From contig CAIIXF020000004.1 in NCBI GenBank assembly GCA_903813345.2, positions 23,129,985 to 23,189,984 on the forward strand: 60,000 bases of DNA, read 5' to 3'. The stretch comes from Owenia fusiformis. Taxonomy: Eukaryota > Annelida > Polychaeta > Sabellida > Oweniidae. Every line of letters begins with the position of its first letter. Positions within the stretch are counted from its first letter, which is position 1. Below the pieces are notes generated by a model. The model searched no databases, had not been told where the DNA came from, and saw only the letters and a list, made by a program, of their open reading frames with translations. Shown here one piece after another: positions 1 through 12,500 of this stretch. The translations under genes and the position numbers were made by a program.

Positions 1-376
1 GTCAAATGACGCTTGTGGTGGAAACATTTTGCCACAAAATACAATTTTATGAATAAACATGACCTAAAAAATATATTGAGTCAATGGATGTGTTCGTGTT
101 ACCACGGAATGGATCATACATACATACAATTAATTAATTAATCTAATTAATGTAACTATTATATCTAAATGTTGTAGTCACGTTGTCGATTGTACCTTAC
201 TGTAAGTAAATTGCACTCATCGTACAGTAATACAGGGTTTCCCGAAATTATACACAGATATTATTTTCTATTAACATAGGGGTAAATTATTTGGATACGA
301 ATCGACCTCCTTCTCGGTGAAAATGATGAGGCTGTAGCTAGTCCATTAACAATTTCGAAAATAGATTTACAGTTAC

Positions 377-537
377 CTTTGACATCAAGGGAAGCAATAT
401 TTGATATTGCCGATCCATAGTCGGAGCTAGCTTCACAGTAATAAGACCCCTTGTCACCATCACTGACACTATTCAGCATTAATCTGCTATTTGTTAACCC
501 TAATGGGTTCGTTGTTATGAGCTTTCCGTTCCTGAAC
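377..537 (-). CDS. CILP-like gene exon 6: C-terminal half of the Ig domain
   Basis: This 161-bp exon has acceptor ATTTCAG and donor AAAG/GTAACT. It starts with the G that completes the core Trp, then FRNGK, a D-x-G-x-Y-x-C motif (DGDKGSYYC) and a terminal strand ending SLDVK. With exon 5 it makes one full I-set domain of about 90 residues. The exon ends in phase 1, so the gene continues to the left. The Met that begins the longest open frame here (557) is intronic and is not a start. Confidence 0.85.
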
Positions 538-3500
538 CTGAAATTAGAAGCAAGCATTTTGCTAATTTATATTATTAAGAGTTTCATAATGATCACAGGT
601 AGTGACACTTTCAAGTAAAATTCACTTTTATCTGTATACAATAAAACACCATAAGTTCCGGTAATAATCGCACATGTTTATTTTATATACTTAGTACTAG
701 TTTTCAATAATAAGTTGCGTTATGTTTGTTCTTTTGTGTACGGGTTACCGCACATAAGTTGCATGACCAAAATTATTCGGTTTTGTCATGTGACTAAACC
801 TCGCGTAAATACATATGTCGCATAACGAAGGATGCGTGGTATCGCATATATTTAAAATACGTATCAAAATATGCGGCAATTCCACAGACAAATGCTTTAA
901 TACAAACAAATGGGAAACATTGAAATAATTATGAAAAAACTAGGATCTTTGGTGCCTTAATATACCCCATATACCACGATATATGTAGCTCCATTTGTCC
1001 TACCCTTTAAAACCGAAAATGTTTTTGCATAGAAAGGCACCACTTTCAACACCACCATCAAAAAAATCAAATTCTTGAAGTAAACCGAATCATTTAGTCA
1101 CACTTTTTTGCAAAATTATTTACACACACGATAAACAAAATAAAATATAAAGTCTTTTTATTTCCATTTGGTGATTGCACTGATCAATCTTGATTTTAAT
1201 CAACCATCAACTCGATTTTAAATTAAGATTTTTTGTTATCTACTGTTTCACTATCGCCCTTTGTGGAGTAATCCCTATTCGATCGGATGGAATACGTTGG
1301 ATGTCAGGGGGGACAATTTGTGTACAGTCTCACAAACAACCTAGTCATATGTAAGTACCCTTTAAAGCACAGATGATGTGAAACACATTCCACTAGCTGA
1401 ATTTATTGTCAATAATAAGCGGGGTCGATGGGCTTACAAGATATAACTTTCGTTTGCCCAAATCTGTCCCGATAAATCTTGTCTATTTCTATTTATCTAA
1501 GATGCAACAGGCATCTTTGCCCACTATGCAAATTTCAAAATATTAATATTAAATTATCTATGAGTGTAAAAAGTTACTAAAATAGTTAATGTTAAATGCA
1601 TTAAGTTGACTAGAGCTAATGGTAAAATAAGTTTACTAACAATTGTCCTTTTATATACAGGAACTGACCTGCAGTTATCTACATATTTCTAAGATGGTTA
1701 ATCACAGAATGTTTAAATGTTGGCACTTGTGAGTCTAAAATGTTCCCAGGTAATTTAAAAAAAATTAAACACTTAGCATGCAAAATGTTAGACAATTTTA
1801 TTATCTATATAAAATATTTTTTGGTAAATGTTTTCTTGAATAGATATCCTGAAATCTGATTTGCCTAAAACCCATCCATTGGTTTAGTAAGGAATGGCGA
1901 TTTTCAAAAATGCATCAAATTTGTCACTAATTTTCGACCTATTGTAATTTAGGAAAAATGGGATTATTTGGAAGTAAAGGAGAAAAAGTCAAGTTGCATC
2001 TCCATCTCCATTATCAGTTTTTTCGTTGTAGAACTAATGAATATAGAAAATACAAATATAGAGGGCTTTTAACAGGTAACCTTATGGGGGAAAAGGTTCC
2101 AAAACTTATGGAAGGGAGTGTACATATAAATATATATTTTCAGTCATTCATTGCTTACCACTGATGAACGTCAGGTGGCGTTTTCCCTATATCATATACA
2201 TATAACAGTATTATACATTTTCAGCCATTCTAAGCTTACGACTTATACACTATGTAATAATACTTTCCCTATACTGTATTAAGTGATAATTTTCCCTATT
2301 TCCTAATTTTTGATAGGTTCGGAAAATAAAATAACGGAAGTATCACCTTCATAATGTTATCCAAAAGGGAAGTTTCTTGTGAGTAGGAAAATTGAAATTA
2401 GGAAAATTTTAAAAGGACGGGTGTCATTAAGGGCCCTTTTTAGCCCCCAAAGATATCTGATAATAATGCATATCATATTGAAGAAAAATCATTTGTGCTT
2501 TATAAAAATACAATTTCAGCGAATTTTGACCTTTGATGTTCACACAACAGTCATTTAAAGATCATATACCATTTTTGGTGTTTTTACAAAAAATTCTTTA
2601 TTTATTGTTGTCTAAGTAAATAGTATATAAATATTAACCAATTTAAATATATAAAAATGTAATATATGAAATACTGAAGAAAAGATACGATTAAAATTAT
2701 TTTCATGGAAAAGCACATAGGGCAATATTGACAAAATGCAAATGCTAGTTTGGTAGGTTCTGGGCTAGCAATGAGTACATTTCAACTGTGACTGTAATGG
2801 ATTACTATTGACTTTTATCAGCATCACAGGGCAACATTTAAGCAACTTAAATACAAGGAAAATCAAAGATTTCCTCTCATTTCTAAAACGAGGAACAAAA
2901 GCATGAATTCAAGGAAAATAAATGATGGCCTGTGCAAAAATATATAACATATGAGAAAGTTGTGGCACAGTAAAGGATATGTATAGGATATTATATGATT
3001 TTAAATGATTTTATCTTTATCTCCGAGTTGATATCAATATCTTGCCAAGTTAGAATAGTGAATTAGCGCAGATATTGATATCAATGAGTTGGATTAACAC
3101 AATATCACGAAAATTCATAGGATGTTCTATTTTTCCCATAGTTCACCTCTAAAACTAAACAAAACATATCAAAACAACATCCATTCATCCCCGTGATGTC
3201 ATGAAATCACTATGTAACAAAACACATTATATTGGTGGTAGTTTTCAAATCCCTTCCAAAAGGTGATATCTGTGAAATATTTTCCGTATTCCACAGATAT
3301 CACTTTTTCCACGCATTTGCAAAATATCACAAATATGTTTTCATGTTACCTAACAGAGCGGAACAGAGTTCAACTATGGGATAAAGAATAAAAAAAATAG
3401 GTACATAATTGAATTACCACTCCAAAAATATTAAATATGAGGGTTTAAAGAAAGAATATTGAATATGAGATTCAAAAAGACAAGTGGCCTCATGTATCAC

Positions 3501-6500
3501 ATTACCCAAACCCCAGATCCTCGATGTCATATATACTTGTATACTGTATATCAATGTTATTTACTGGGAGGATTAAATATGGAGTGTATAGCAATGGTCA
3601 ATACGATATTTCCAGATAGATATTTTTCCCTAGAAGCGGAACCCAAACTCAGTCATGACATAGAAGCTAACTTTTGCAATTAATAGAAACTTGTTTTTTA
3701 TTATATTTTTGTGTTCTATATTTGAGATGAAATAATATGAGATTCATTTCTACAAGGATGGAACGAGTGTGAACTTGTATATTGAACTATACTCCTTTTC
3801 TGAATAAACAGAACAACATTTTATCCAAGCCAATTAAGAAAACCAAGACCAATGAGTGTAATTCATGCCCAGTTAAACTAACACAATAACAACTTTTTGT
3901 CTGGACTCACTTATTATGTAAGAATGAATTGTATTACTGTTTACTGCATTAAATGTCAAGTATACGATCTGTATTTAATTTCAAATTCCTATCTCACTTA
4001 TCGAAGGTATACAAGAAATGTTATTTTGAAACAAATTCAGCACAACCAAAACCATGTCCACATATATGACAAATCCAAGATGGCTGCCACAATTTTAGAT
4101 CCATGCAGATGTGAAGAAGTTAGAAATACACATGGTCCACAAGTTCCATCCCCAATAAAATGGGAAGTTTAAGGTTTTCACACATATCAACTCTATTCCT
4201 ATATACTTTATATTTGTGGTAAGGCTTGTGATCTAGGTAAACTTAGCATGTTCATGTACCTCCTATCCTCTGAAGCTAAAAACAGAAATAGTGACTTCAA
4301 TTGAGAAAAATGAATATTATGGTCTCCATATACATTTTGAGTGGCTGTCCGGCTTAAGTTAGATACTACTGATAATCTGAGAAAATTATGTCAAGTTTAG
4401 TTCTCAGCCTCTCATAACGGATAACTTCGAGGTAATTGTGTTGTCACTGCAAAAACCTCTATTTCTTCATCACAAATCTACCATCTTTTGCATCTGTCAA
4501 AACCCTTCATTTCATGTTAATTTTCAGACTTTTGCTTGTGCCATCATTAAATATATATATTCAACTTGTTATTCAGAATATTTTAAGAACTTTTCATGAA
4601 TTCTTTTATTTTCACACTTTTGAAAAAATGACTAAGTCAGAGAATGGCCTCTTAATGGCATGTCCCCTTTGACCATTCGGCAAATTAACCACTCGGTTTA
4701 AAAACCACCTATACAGTATGGCATATAATTATGATAGTATCATACATTTGCAGTTATTCTTAGATTACGGCCTATACACATTTTGTAATACTTTCATGTA
4801 ACACATACGAGTACATATAACCGTATTATACATTTCAGTCATTCATTGCTTACCACTGATAAAAGTCAGGCGGTGGTTCCCCTATGACACATATGCAGGC
4901 TATCCTACCCCTATGTTACTTAGGTCACCGCCAAATCATTTATAATGTGACAAATATCCCGTCTCATAGTAGTAAAATTGAGAACATTTTGGCACATTTT
5001 TGGGAGCATCATCGTCATTACTTCTAACATCTATAGTACTAACAGTATTATCTAACATCTAACAGTATTATATGTTTTCAGTCATTCATAGCTTACAATT
5101 GATAAACGTCAGGTGGCATAGTGTCCCTATAGCACACACATACATATAATAGTATTATATATTTTCAGTCATTCATAACTTACCACTGATAGACATCAGG
5201 TGGTGGTTTCCCTATTGCTCTGCACGTGAAATTGACGGAGTCACCAATTAATGCTACTGCATCTTGAGGATGGCCAACGATCTCTATTGCTTCTAGAAAA
5301 AGAATAATACGTAGACTTAAGCTTCACACAATTTGTGCCACTCAATTTTTCATTTACTAGAAGCTTTTTAGTAATCTCCAAAGCAGAACCCTCGAGATAA
5401 GTTATGCACAAGTATAAACAATATATGCGACACAATTAGGATAATATAATGTTTGATACCAGACCGATGGCTATCGAAACAGAACTGGTGCAAAAGGTAA
5501 CGGAAATCGAAACCAAAATGAAAATCAAGAACTGAAACTTCCTCTTAAAGCAATTCGAAACCAACAACATTGAAATCATTGGAAAAATTGATATTTCACA
5601 ATATACCAGAATCCCGAGAGACAATTGAAAAAGCCATAGAAACCATAAGAAGACACCTAAACGAGACGATCGCAGAGAAGGCTGGAGATTCCATCATGGC
5701 GGCATACAGACTTGGGAAGACCAATAGAATTCAAGGTCAACCTAGCGGTAGGCCAATCATGGTACGATTCAGTGACCACATCAAAGTTTAAGAAATTAAA
5801 AAGAAAATGACGAAAAGACAGAAACCTAATCATAAAAGTATCCGAGGACTCTCCAGAAGACATTAGGAAGGCACTTACAGATCGATATAAAATTACAATA
5901 GAGGCCAAACTAGCGGGAAAAAGTAAAATGCATATAGGCGTAAATCTATTACAATGTATATATATATTCTGGACAAGGTCTATAGCAAGACTTTCAACAA
6001 GAATTCTTCCCCATTTCATCTTTTGAAATTTCAATTTAGCAACCTTTCCTATTTTAAACTCTCCCCAAAATCAATACAACCCTAAAGTACAGTACAGATA
6101 AAAACAAACCTTCCTTGAAACCGAAGTTTTGATACAATACACCTCAAATTAACCTTCTAATATAGAGTTAGAAATCATTCATCATATAGAATATTCTATA
6201 AAAAAGGTCTATGGGACGAAAGAGGGATGTTTTAAAGAAATTATATTCTAAGTTCACCCATACCACGTTTTAGTTAACACAAAGATATGAAGAAGACACA
6301 TAGCAATAACCCTGAAAAAGAGACAAATATTTTGTTTCATGAATCAAAACCATAGAAGCAACTTTGTCTTCAAACCTTTCCTTTACACTTTAAATACTCA
6401 GAACAGACAGAAAATATACAGGTCCAAACTATTTGATTCGATTCATGTACTAGAAGTAACAATAATATTTTATTCAACGTACATTGGTTATTGAAAGGAA

Positions 6501-9500
6501 CAGTTCATATAGAGCGATTATACAAAGATGGAACACTTATACCTTTCCACAAACTCAAAGAAGACTATAATCTAAAATCGAACAAGGTACATTCTTAGAT
6601 CACATGGGAATACTATTGTATACCGCAGGGATGGAGGAATAAAATAACACAAGGAGAAAATAATAAAAAGAATACCACACTCTTGATAGATAAACTCAAC
6701 TCATTAAATAACAGAGATACTTACCAAATGTTCAGGAAAGCGCAATGCAAAACACTACAGAAAATCCAAAATAAATAGGAAGTAAAATTAAATCATCCTA
6801 ATGACACCAAATGGGAAAACCTAATATAAAATCACAAACACAGATTACACCACTGTGATATTTTCAATTTATAATTTAAATCTGTAATAATGAACAAATA
6901 GTCAGAATAGAATACATGCCATGTTTCAGAGTGAGGAAATAATATAGTTTTATTTAGCAATGCTACACAATGATAGGTACACTACCCTCCATAAGTTTGG
7001 CAACCTTAGCTCCCCGTTTGAACTACTTGATAAAGCCTCTTTACCTTTGAACTTTTATTTACTTAACCTGCGTTGAAAATACTTATACTATTGATGAAAA
7101 CGTAATTTGACTTTATTTCCAATACTTCCAAATTTTCTCAATTTTTTCCTCAATTACAATAAGTCAAAAATTGATGATAAATCTGATGAATTTTTGAAAA
7201 TCGACATTCCCATGTTAACCAATGGGAAATGGTAGGTTTGCCCCAAGTCATATGATAGTGTATCCATCCTTCCGAATCCTTGCAAAAATACGAGTTAGGC
7301 AGGCAATTGAATTCACTAACTTTATTTAACAAAACATTGATTCTTTCTGATGTTTCTTCAGGTTCAGCAAAGTTATGGGGCTTTAAAGTCAAAATTGTTT
7401 TTCACAAAACTTGTGTATGTATATGTACTGTATATAAAATAATATGAGTTTTGCATTGAAACCATATTACACTAGAATACTGTAGAATTGATACTGAAAT
7501 GACGGCCACTTTGAATCTGGCAGACACTTTGTCAATCGACTTTCAAGCAGAACATTAACTCCCATGATCTGGTGTATAAACGGATTAAATATAAACGGTA
7601 TTGGTTTAATGGTATTTGGGTTATTGGCCGGACGGACATACGACCGGCGAACGGGGCCGTTCTCTATATCCCTCAACCTTCGTTCGATTGGATACAGAAT
7701 AACACTAATCTAAACAGTGTTTTAAAATAATCTTTGTCTGCTGATTGATCAAGTTATTTTTTGTTATTAAATTACTGTTGCGGAACAGTCATATGCTTAC
7801 CTGTTGTTTCCATGGTAACTTTTATCGGATCGGAAGAGACGCCACCAACAGATAACGTGACATCCATATATTTCAACTTCTTGAATATCAACAAATCTGA
7901 TTCACAAAGATAATCAATTTTTATCCCATTTGAATCGGCGGTTGTTCCTAATATTTCATACTGTGTTTCCAGCTTTGCAATCGTCACGCCATCAATTGGA
8001 ACCATTTTTGTGTTGAAAACCTGGATATGTCTCATATTAGAAGCACATATGCAGGCCGTACAGTTTTCATTTAAAATCGTATTCGATGGACACGTTATTT
8101 CACAATCTGTAAACAAAAAGTCTGTGCTTTAGGGGGGTTACAAAATTACAAGAAACATCTACGATACCGTTTAGACCTACAAGTCTCTTCCTTACAATCC
8201 CAAATACAATCTCCAAAAATATCCGGGATATGTTATAAATTGGTGCAATTATTAAGGATTCAAACTGCAAAAATGGGGGAAAATGTTTAAATTCTCCCAA
8301 ATAAAGAAATGGTAACCGTAAAAATAGACGTGATAAGGCATGAAATGAGCCCAAAATATTCTAAACTCGAAGATCTCAGACTTTAAACCTTGAAAACTCA
8401 TATATTTAATCGGTTTGGAAGACATGAGTATCTATTGATCTTATATGTCGCTTTAGGAAAGATTGATCGAGCAGGGGAGGATATAGTCAGCTTAAAAGAC
8501 TATTATCACTCAAGGTATATGTTGCATATTAAAAACAAGCCCCTGCTAACCTGGACAATTCCCATTGTTACACAATCTTGTTACTTCATCCTCTCCATCA
8601 CAATCGATATCCTTAGATGACGTCTTCCGACAAAACCTCGTTCTGGTTTGAGTTCCATTATCACACGTGACACTGCAACTTGACCAAGGAGTCCATTTTG
8701 CCCATATGCCGTAAGTAACTGGAATTTATGTTAATATTATCTTGTAAAAAGTTAAAATTTCCATTGATTTGAGCGTTTTGCTGAATAGTTTTAATATGCG
8801 TATTAGCTGAAAAATTTATGCGAAATGCCCTACGAATTATGATATATTTAGCTTCACTGTAGTATCGTTTGGTAACATTACTGGATTTGATATCCGAGTT
8901 CTTTACTAACTCAAGTTCAATAAACACGGAAGTGCATGGTTTTTAATCTTTGTAGCAGTTTGTGGAGATTTGTTGTTATAAACTATTTATGGACGATAAA
9001 AATTAAATGATAGAAATTCAATATTGCTTCCACATCAGAATATACCTTTTGCTAATTACCTATAAACGTATTATTCTCATTGTTCAAGGGTTGTGGTGTT
9101 GTCATCTTGCCTAAAAGTTCTGCTGTTGTCATTTTGTTGCTTTCTTCAACTGTCGTCGGGGGGTCTTCAGTTGTCGTTTTGTCGCTTTTCCTTACTGTTG
9201 TCAACTTGAAGGCGTCTGCTGTTGTCATTTTGTCGCTTTGTTGAACTGTTGTCCGGGAATCTTCTGTTGTCGTTTTGCCGCTTTTCCCTAATGTTGTCAA
9301 GACGTCTGCTGTTGTCACCTTGCCTATAAGTTCTGCTGTTGTCAAAGCGTCTGCTGTTGTCATTTTGTCGTTTTGTTCAACTGCTGTCGAGGGGTCTTCT
9401 GTTGTCATTTTGCCGTTTTGTTTTACTGTTGTCAAGGCGTCTGTTGTTGTCATCTTGTCATTTTGTTCAACTGTTGCAAAGGTATCTACTGTTGTCATAT

Positions 9501-12500
9501 TGGCGTTTTGTTCAACTGTTATCAAGGGCTCTGTTGTTGTCATCTTGTCATTTTGCTCAATTGTTGCCAAGGTATCTACTGTTGTCATATTTGCGTTTTG
9601 TTCAACTGTTATCAATGGCTCTGTTGTTGTCATCTTGTCATTTTGCTCAATTGTTGCCAAGGTATCTACTGTTGTCATATTTGCGTTTTGTTCAACTGTT
9701 ATCAAGGGCTTTGTTGTTGCCATCTTGTCATTTTGTTCAACTGTTGAGTCTGCTGCTGGAATACTACCCGTTGTAAAGGTCTTTGGTGCTGTTAAGCTCG
9801 TAGCTTCTGTTACGACACCCTTTAGTAACGATGTATTGTTGGTTTTTGTAGCGTCTTGCCTGATATTACCTATATTCATTTTGGAATAAAAATGGTAACA
9901 ATGGCTTACGTAATGTTGTATTCACTACTCCGTTTACTGTAGATGTATTAACATTGTGTGATCAAGATATGATATGAGACACATTTTTGAGAGAATTTCA
10001 AAAATCAGTTTCTGAATGATTTTTGTTTATAAATCTTTATAACTAATTCTAGTTGCTAAACAATCATGGCAAATAAAGTTACCTGGAATACTCTTTTAGA
10101 AATAAGAAGTATGGACACCCCAATTATTCTTAAATCGCGATTAACAACGGAATGAATGGTTGATTACAAGTGGTTGGTTTGGTGATATGCATCCATGCAG
10201 CAAAGTATCCAGACAATTTTAAAGACGGACATAGGTTTACATTAGACAAAATGCTAAAGGAACTAAAATTCAAAAAATCTAAAGTCAGCGTACCTAAAGA
10301 TAATATGAAATAAAATCGGTATTGTGAAATAGACGTATCTACATCAAGTGTCGGCAAACATTTGAATGAGTGACGTTTGAGTTGACTTTCTTGAATGAGA
10401 CCCTCTGGTTGGTCGATTGACTTCCTTAAAGGGTTCCGATTAGCATCCCGTATAAAAACAATATGGCGGCTCCAGGCGAATCAACTGGATCAGTCCATTT
10501 TTAAGAAATAAGGGGAGTTCTGTAAAATTCAGTTTATTGAAATTGTCTTTGAGATAAAGAAATCCGTTTATAATGATTTTGAAAACGTTATCCAAAGAGT
10601 GATTGCGTTCAAAGAATACATGTACAACATCCAATATAAATCCTTGTATTAGAAACCGGTTTGTCTTGCTTTGTTTCATTTGTAGGATATTTCATATGCC
10701 AAGCTGTGTGCTATTACGTTATGGGGAAATTTAGATGCCAATTTTTCCTTATTATACATAAATAGAAGATCCTGAAACTTCACCCATAAATGTGGAATTG
10801 ATTTGTCAAAATAAAAATCACCCTTTTATAAATGTGTGACGATCTATAATATACTTATGCTATATAACAGTTAGAGGTGTTGACACAACGACCTCGAACC
10901 TGTGAACCCTTGAGTATTATTCCGGGATCGGGCCTTTTATACTAAACGGCGAGCAACACCAGAAACGAGCGTTCGATTTGCTAAACGATATGCGTCACCC
11001 TTTAACCGCCATCTGTCTTATAAAATGAGCCTGGCCATGGGAAAACCGGTCTTATCACACAATTAGAATTATGCTACAGAGCCAAAAAATGTGCCCAAGA
11101 TTAAGAGGAAAATGTGCTAAATTCAAAGAAAGGTCTCTTCGTGCTTTCTAAGATAAACAAAAATTATCAATGTTTACTCAGGACCCGTGACCCAGAATTG
11201 GCCAAACATAAATGCTACAGTTGGATACAACTAAAAATCCCCTTGCAGTGTTCAGTCGTTAAATTCTAGTTGCTAAACAATTATGAAACTCAAGTGTCCT
11301 GGACTACGCATTTAGATACTCGAAGTATGGACCAAAAGATAGCCATTGCTGATAACAGTGTAGTGATGTCTAGACTTGATAAAATGGATAAAAAACTAGC
11401 TAGAAATTTCACAATCGATAAACAGCAAACCTAAGGCTAGCACAAAACTGGCACCACCTCTCACCCCAGACAATTCTCGAACATCGAGAGTGCGATGCCA
11501 TGGTTGGATTTTGTAGATGAGAAAAATATATTAGATGTCAGTGTGATTGATTACAGAAGTTAAAAATCCGATTCCTCAATATGATATTATATACGTATAT
11601 GGTTTTAGTAGTCATTCCAATGTGTTTCTACCGTTCACATTACTCTCGACATTACAAGACCATGAAGCTGATACCCTATGTAGACGACGCGGGAAAATGG
11701 GTTTGGTTAATCAAAGCAACCTTAGAGAAAATACAGTCGACGCAAGTAGCCCATTGAGGTTGTATCTCCGATGCAAGCGGTTGTTAACAGAGCTAACACC
11801 CAGGTCTAGCATCAAACGGAGAAGGTCGAGAAAATGATTCCTATCATACTAAGGTATACACATTTACCACTGAAACTGCGTTAAGGTGCTGTTTTCAAAA
11901 CAGTGTTTTAGATTTGACTTGTATAGACCACAGGTATCCCTGCGAGAGGGAGAACAATGAGATAGGATTTACACAATTGGCATTTTCATCGACTGAATCA
12001 GGCAATAAAAGAGTGGTAGATGAATATTTTTCTAGTTTTATTCTATCACGCTAAAATGGGACTGAACACATCAAACAGAACAATCGTTAGTGGATGTTAA
12101 TCATGAGTAGCATACATCATCATATCATAATGAATAACATTGTACAAATTAGGGAGAATTGGATTGAAAGCTTGTAACATAGCATTGTGGAAGGGTGGAT
12201 ATACCCAGCTATTTAAATTAGCTCTCCAAAATTCTAAAAGAGCGTAGATTAATTTAGCAATACTTTTATCTATTTTATTTACTAATACTTGATGCGTCAT
12301 CCGCAAATAATTCTCCAACAAAATATGAATATTTGTTTAGTGTTTCTTGACTGCTCTTGATTGAGTCATGCCTTTTGCTAATAGTTCCTCTACTTCATCC
12401 ATAATATCACGATGAACTTCACTGTACCTGAGTCCCATATTGTCTGTCTATATATGGTCTACGGATGTTGAAATAAGCGAAACATGAGAGGTAAAATTAA

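Noticed and set aside
5657-6034. 125-codon minus-strand frame
   Set aside because: Antisense to the LINE ORF1 relic at 5570-5930, which carries the recognisable motifs.
7150-7392. 80-codon minus-strand frame in the intron of the CILP-like gene
   Set aside because: No phase-compatible splice sites and no domain; resembles dispersed repeat sequence, with a similar stretch near 1860-1950.
9275-9889. Three overlapping plus-strand frames opposite the Thr-rich exon
   Set aside because: Antisense shadows of a 45-bp repeat that lacks stops in several frames; no start context, splice sites or domain.
10860-10960. Possible tRNA-derived SINE (a GGTTCGAGGTC-like B box on the minus strand)
   Set aside because: No acceptable A box at the right distance and no cloverleaf; the second copy at 50.8 kb lacks the B box.
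12097-12321. 74-codon minus-strand frame
   Set aside because: No domain, no splice sites fitting the surrounding gene, and AT-rich composition.
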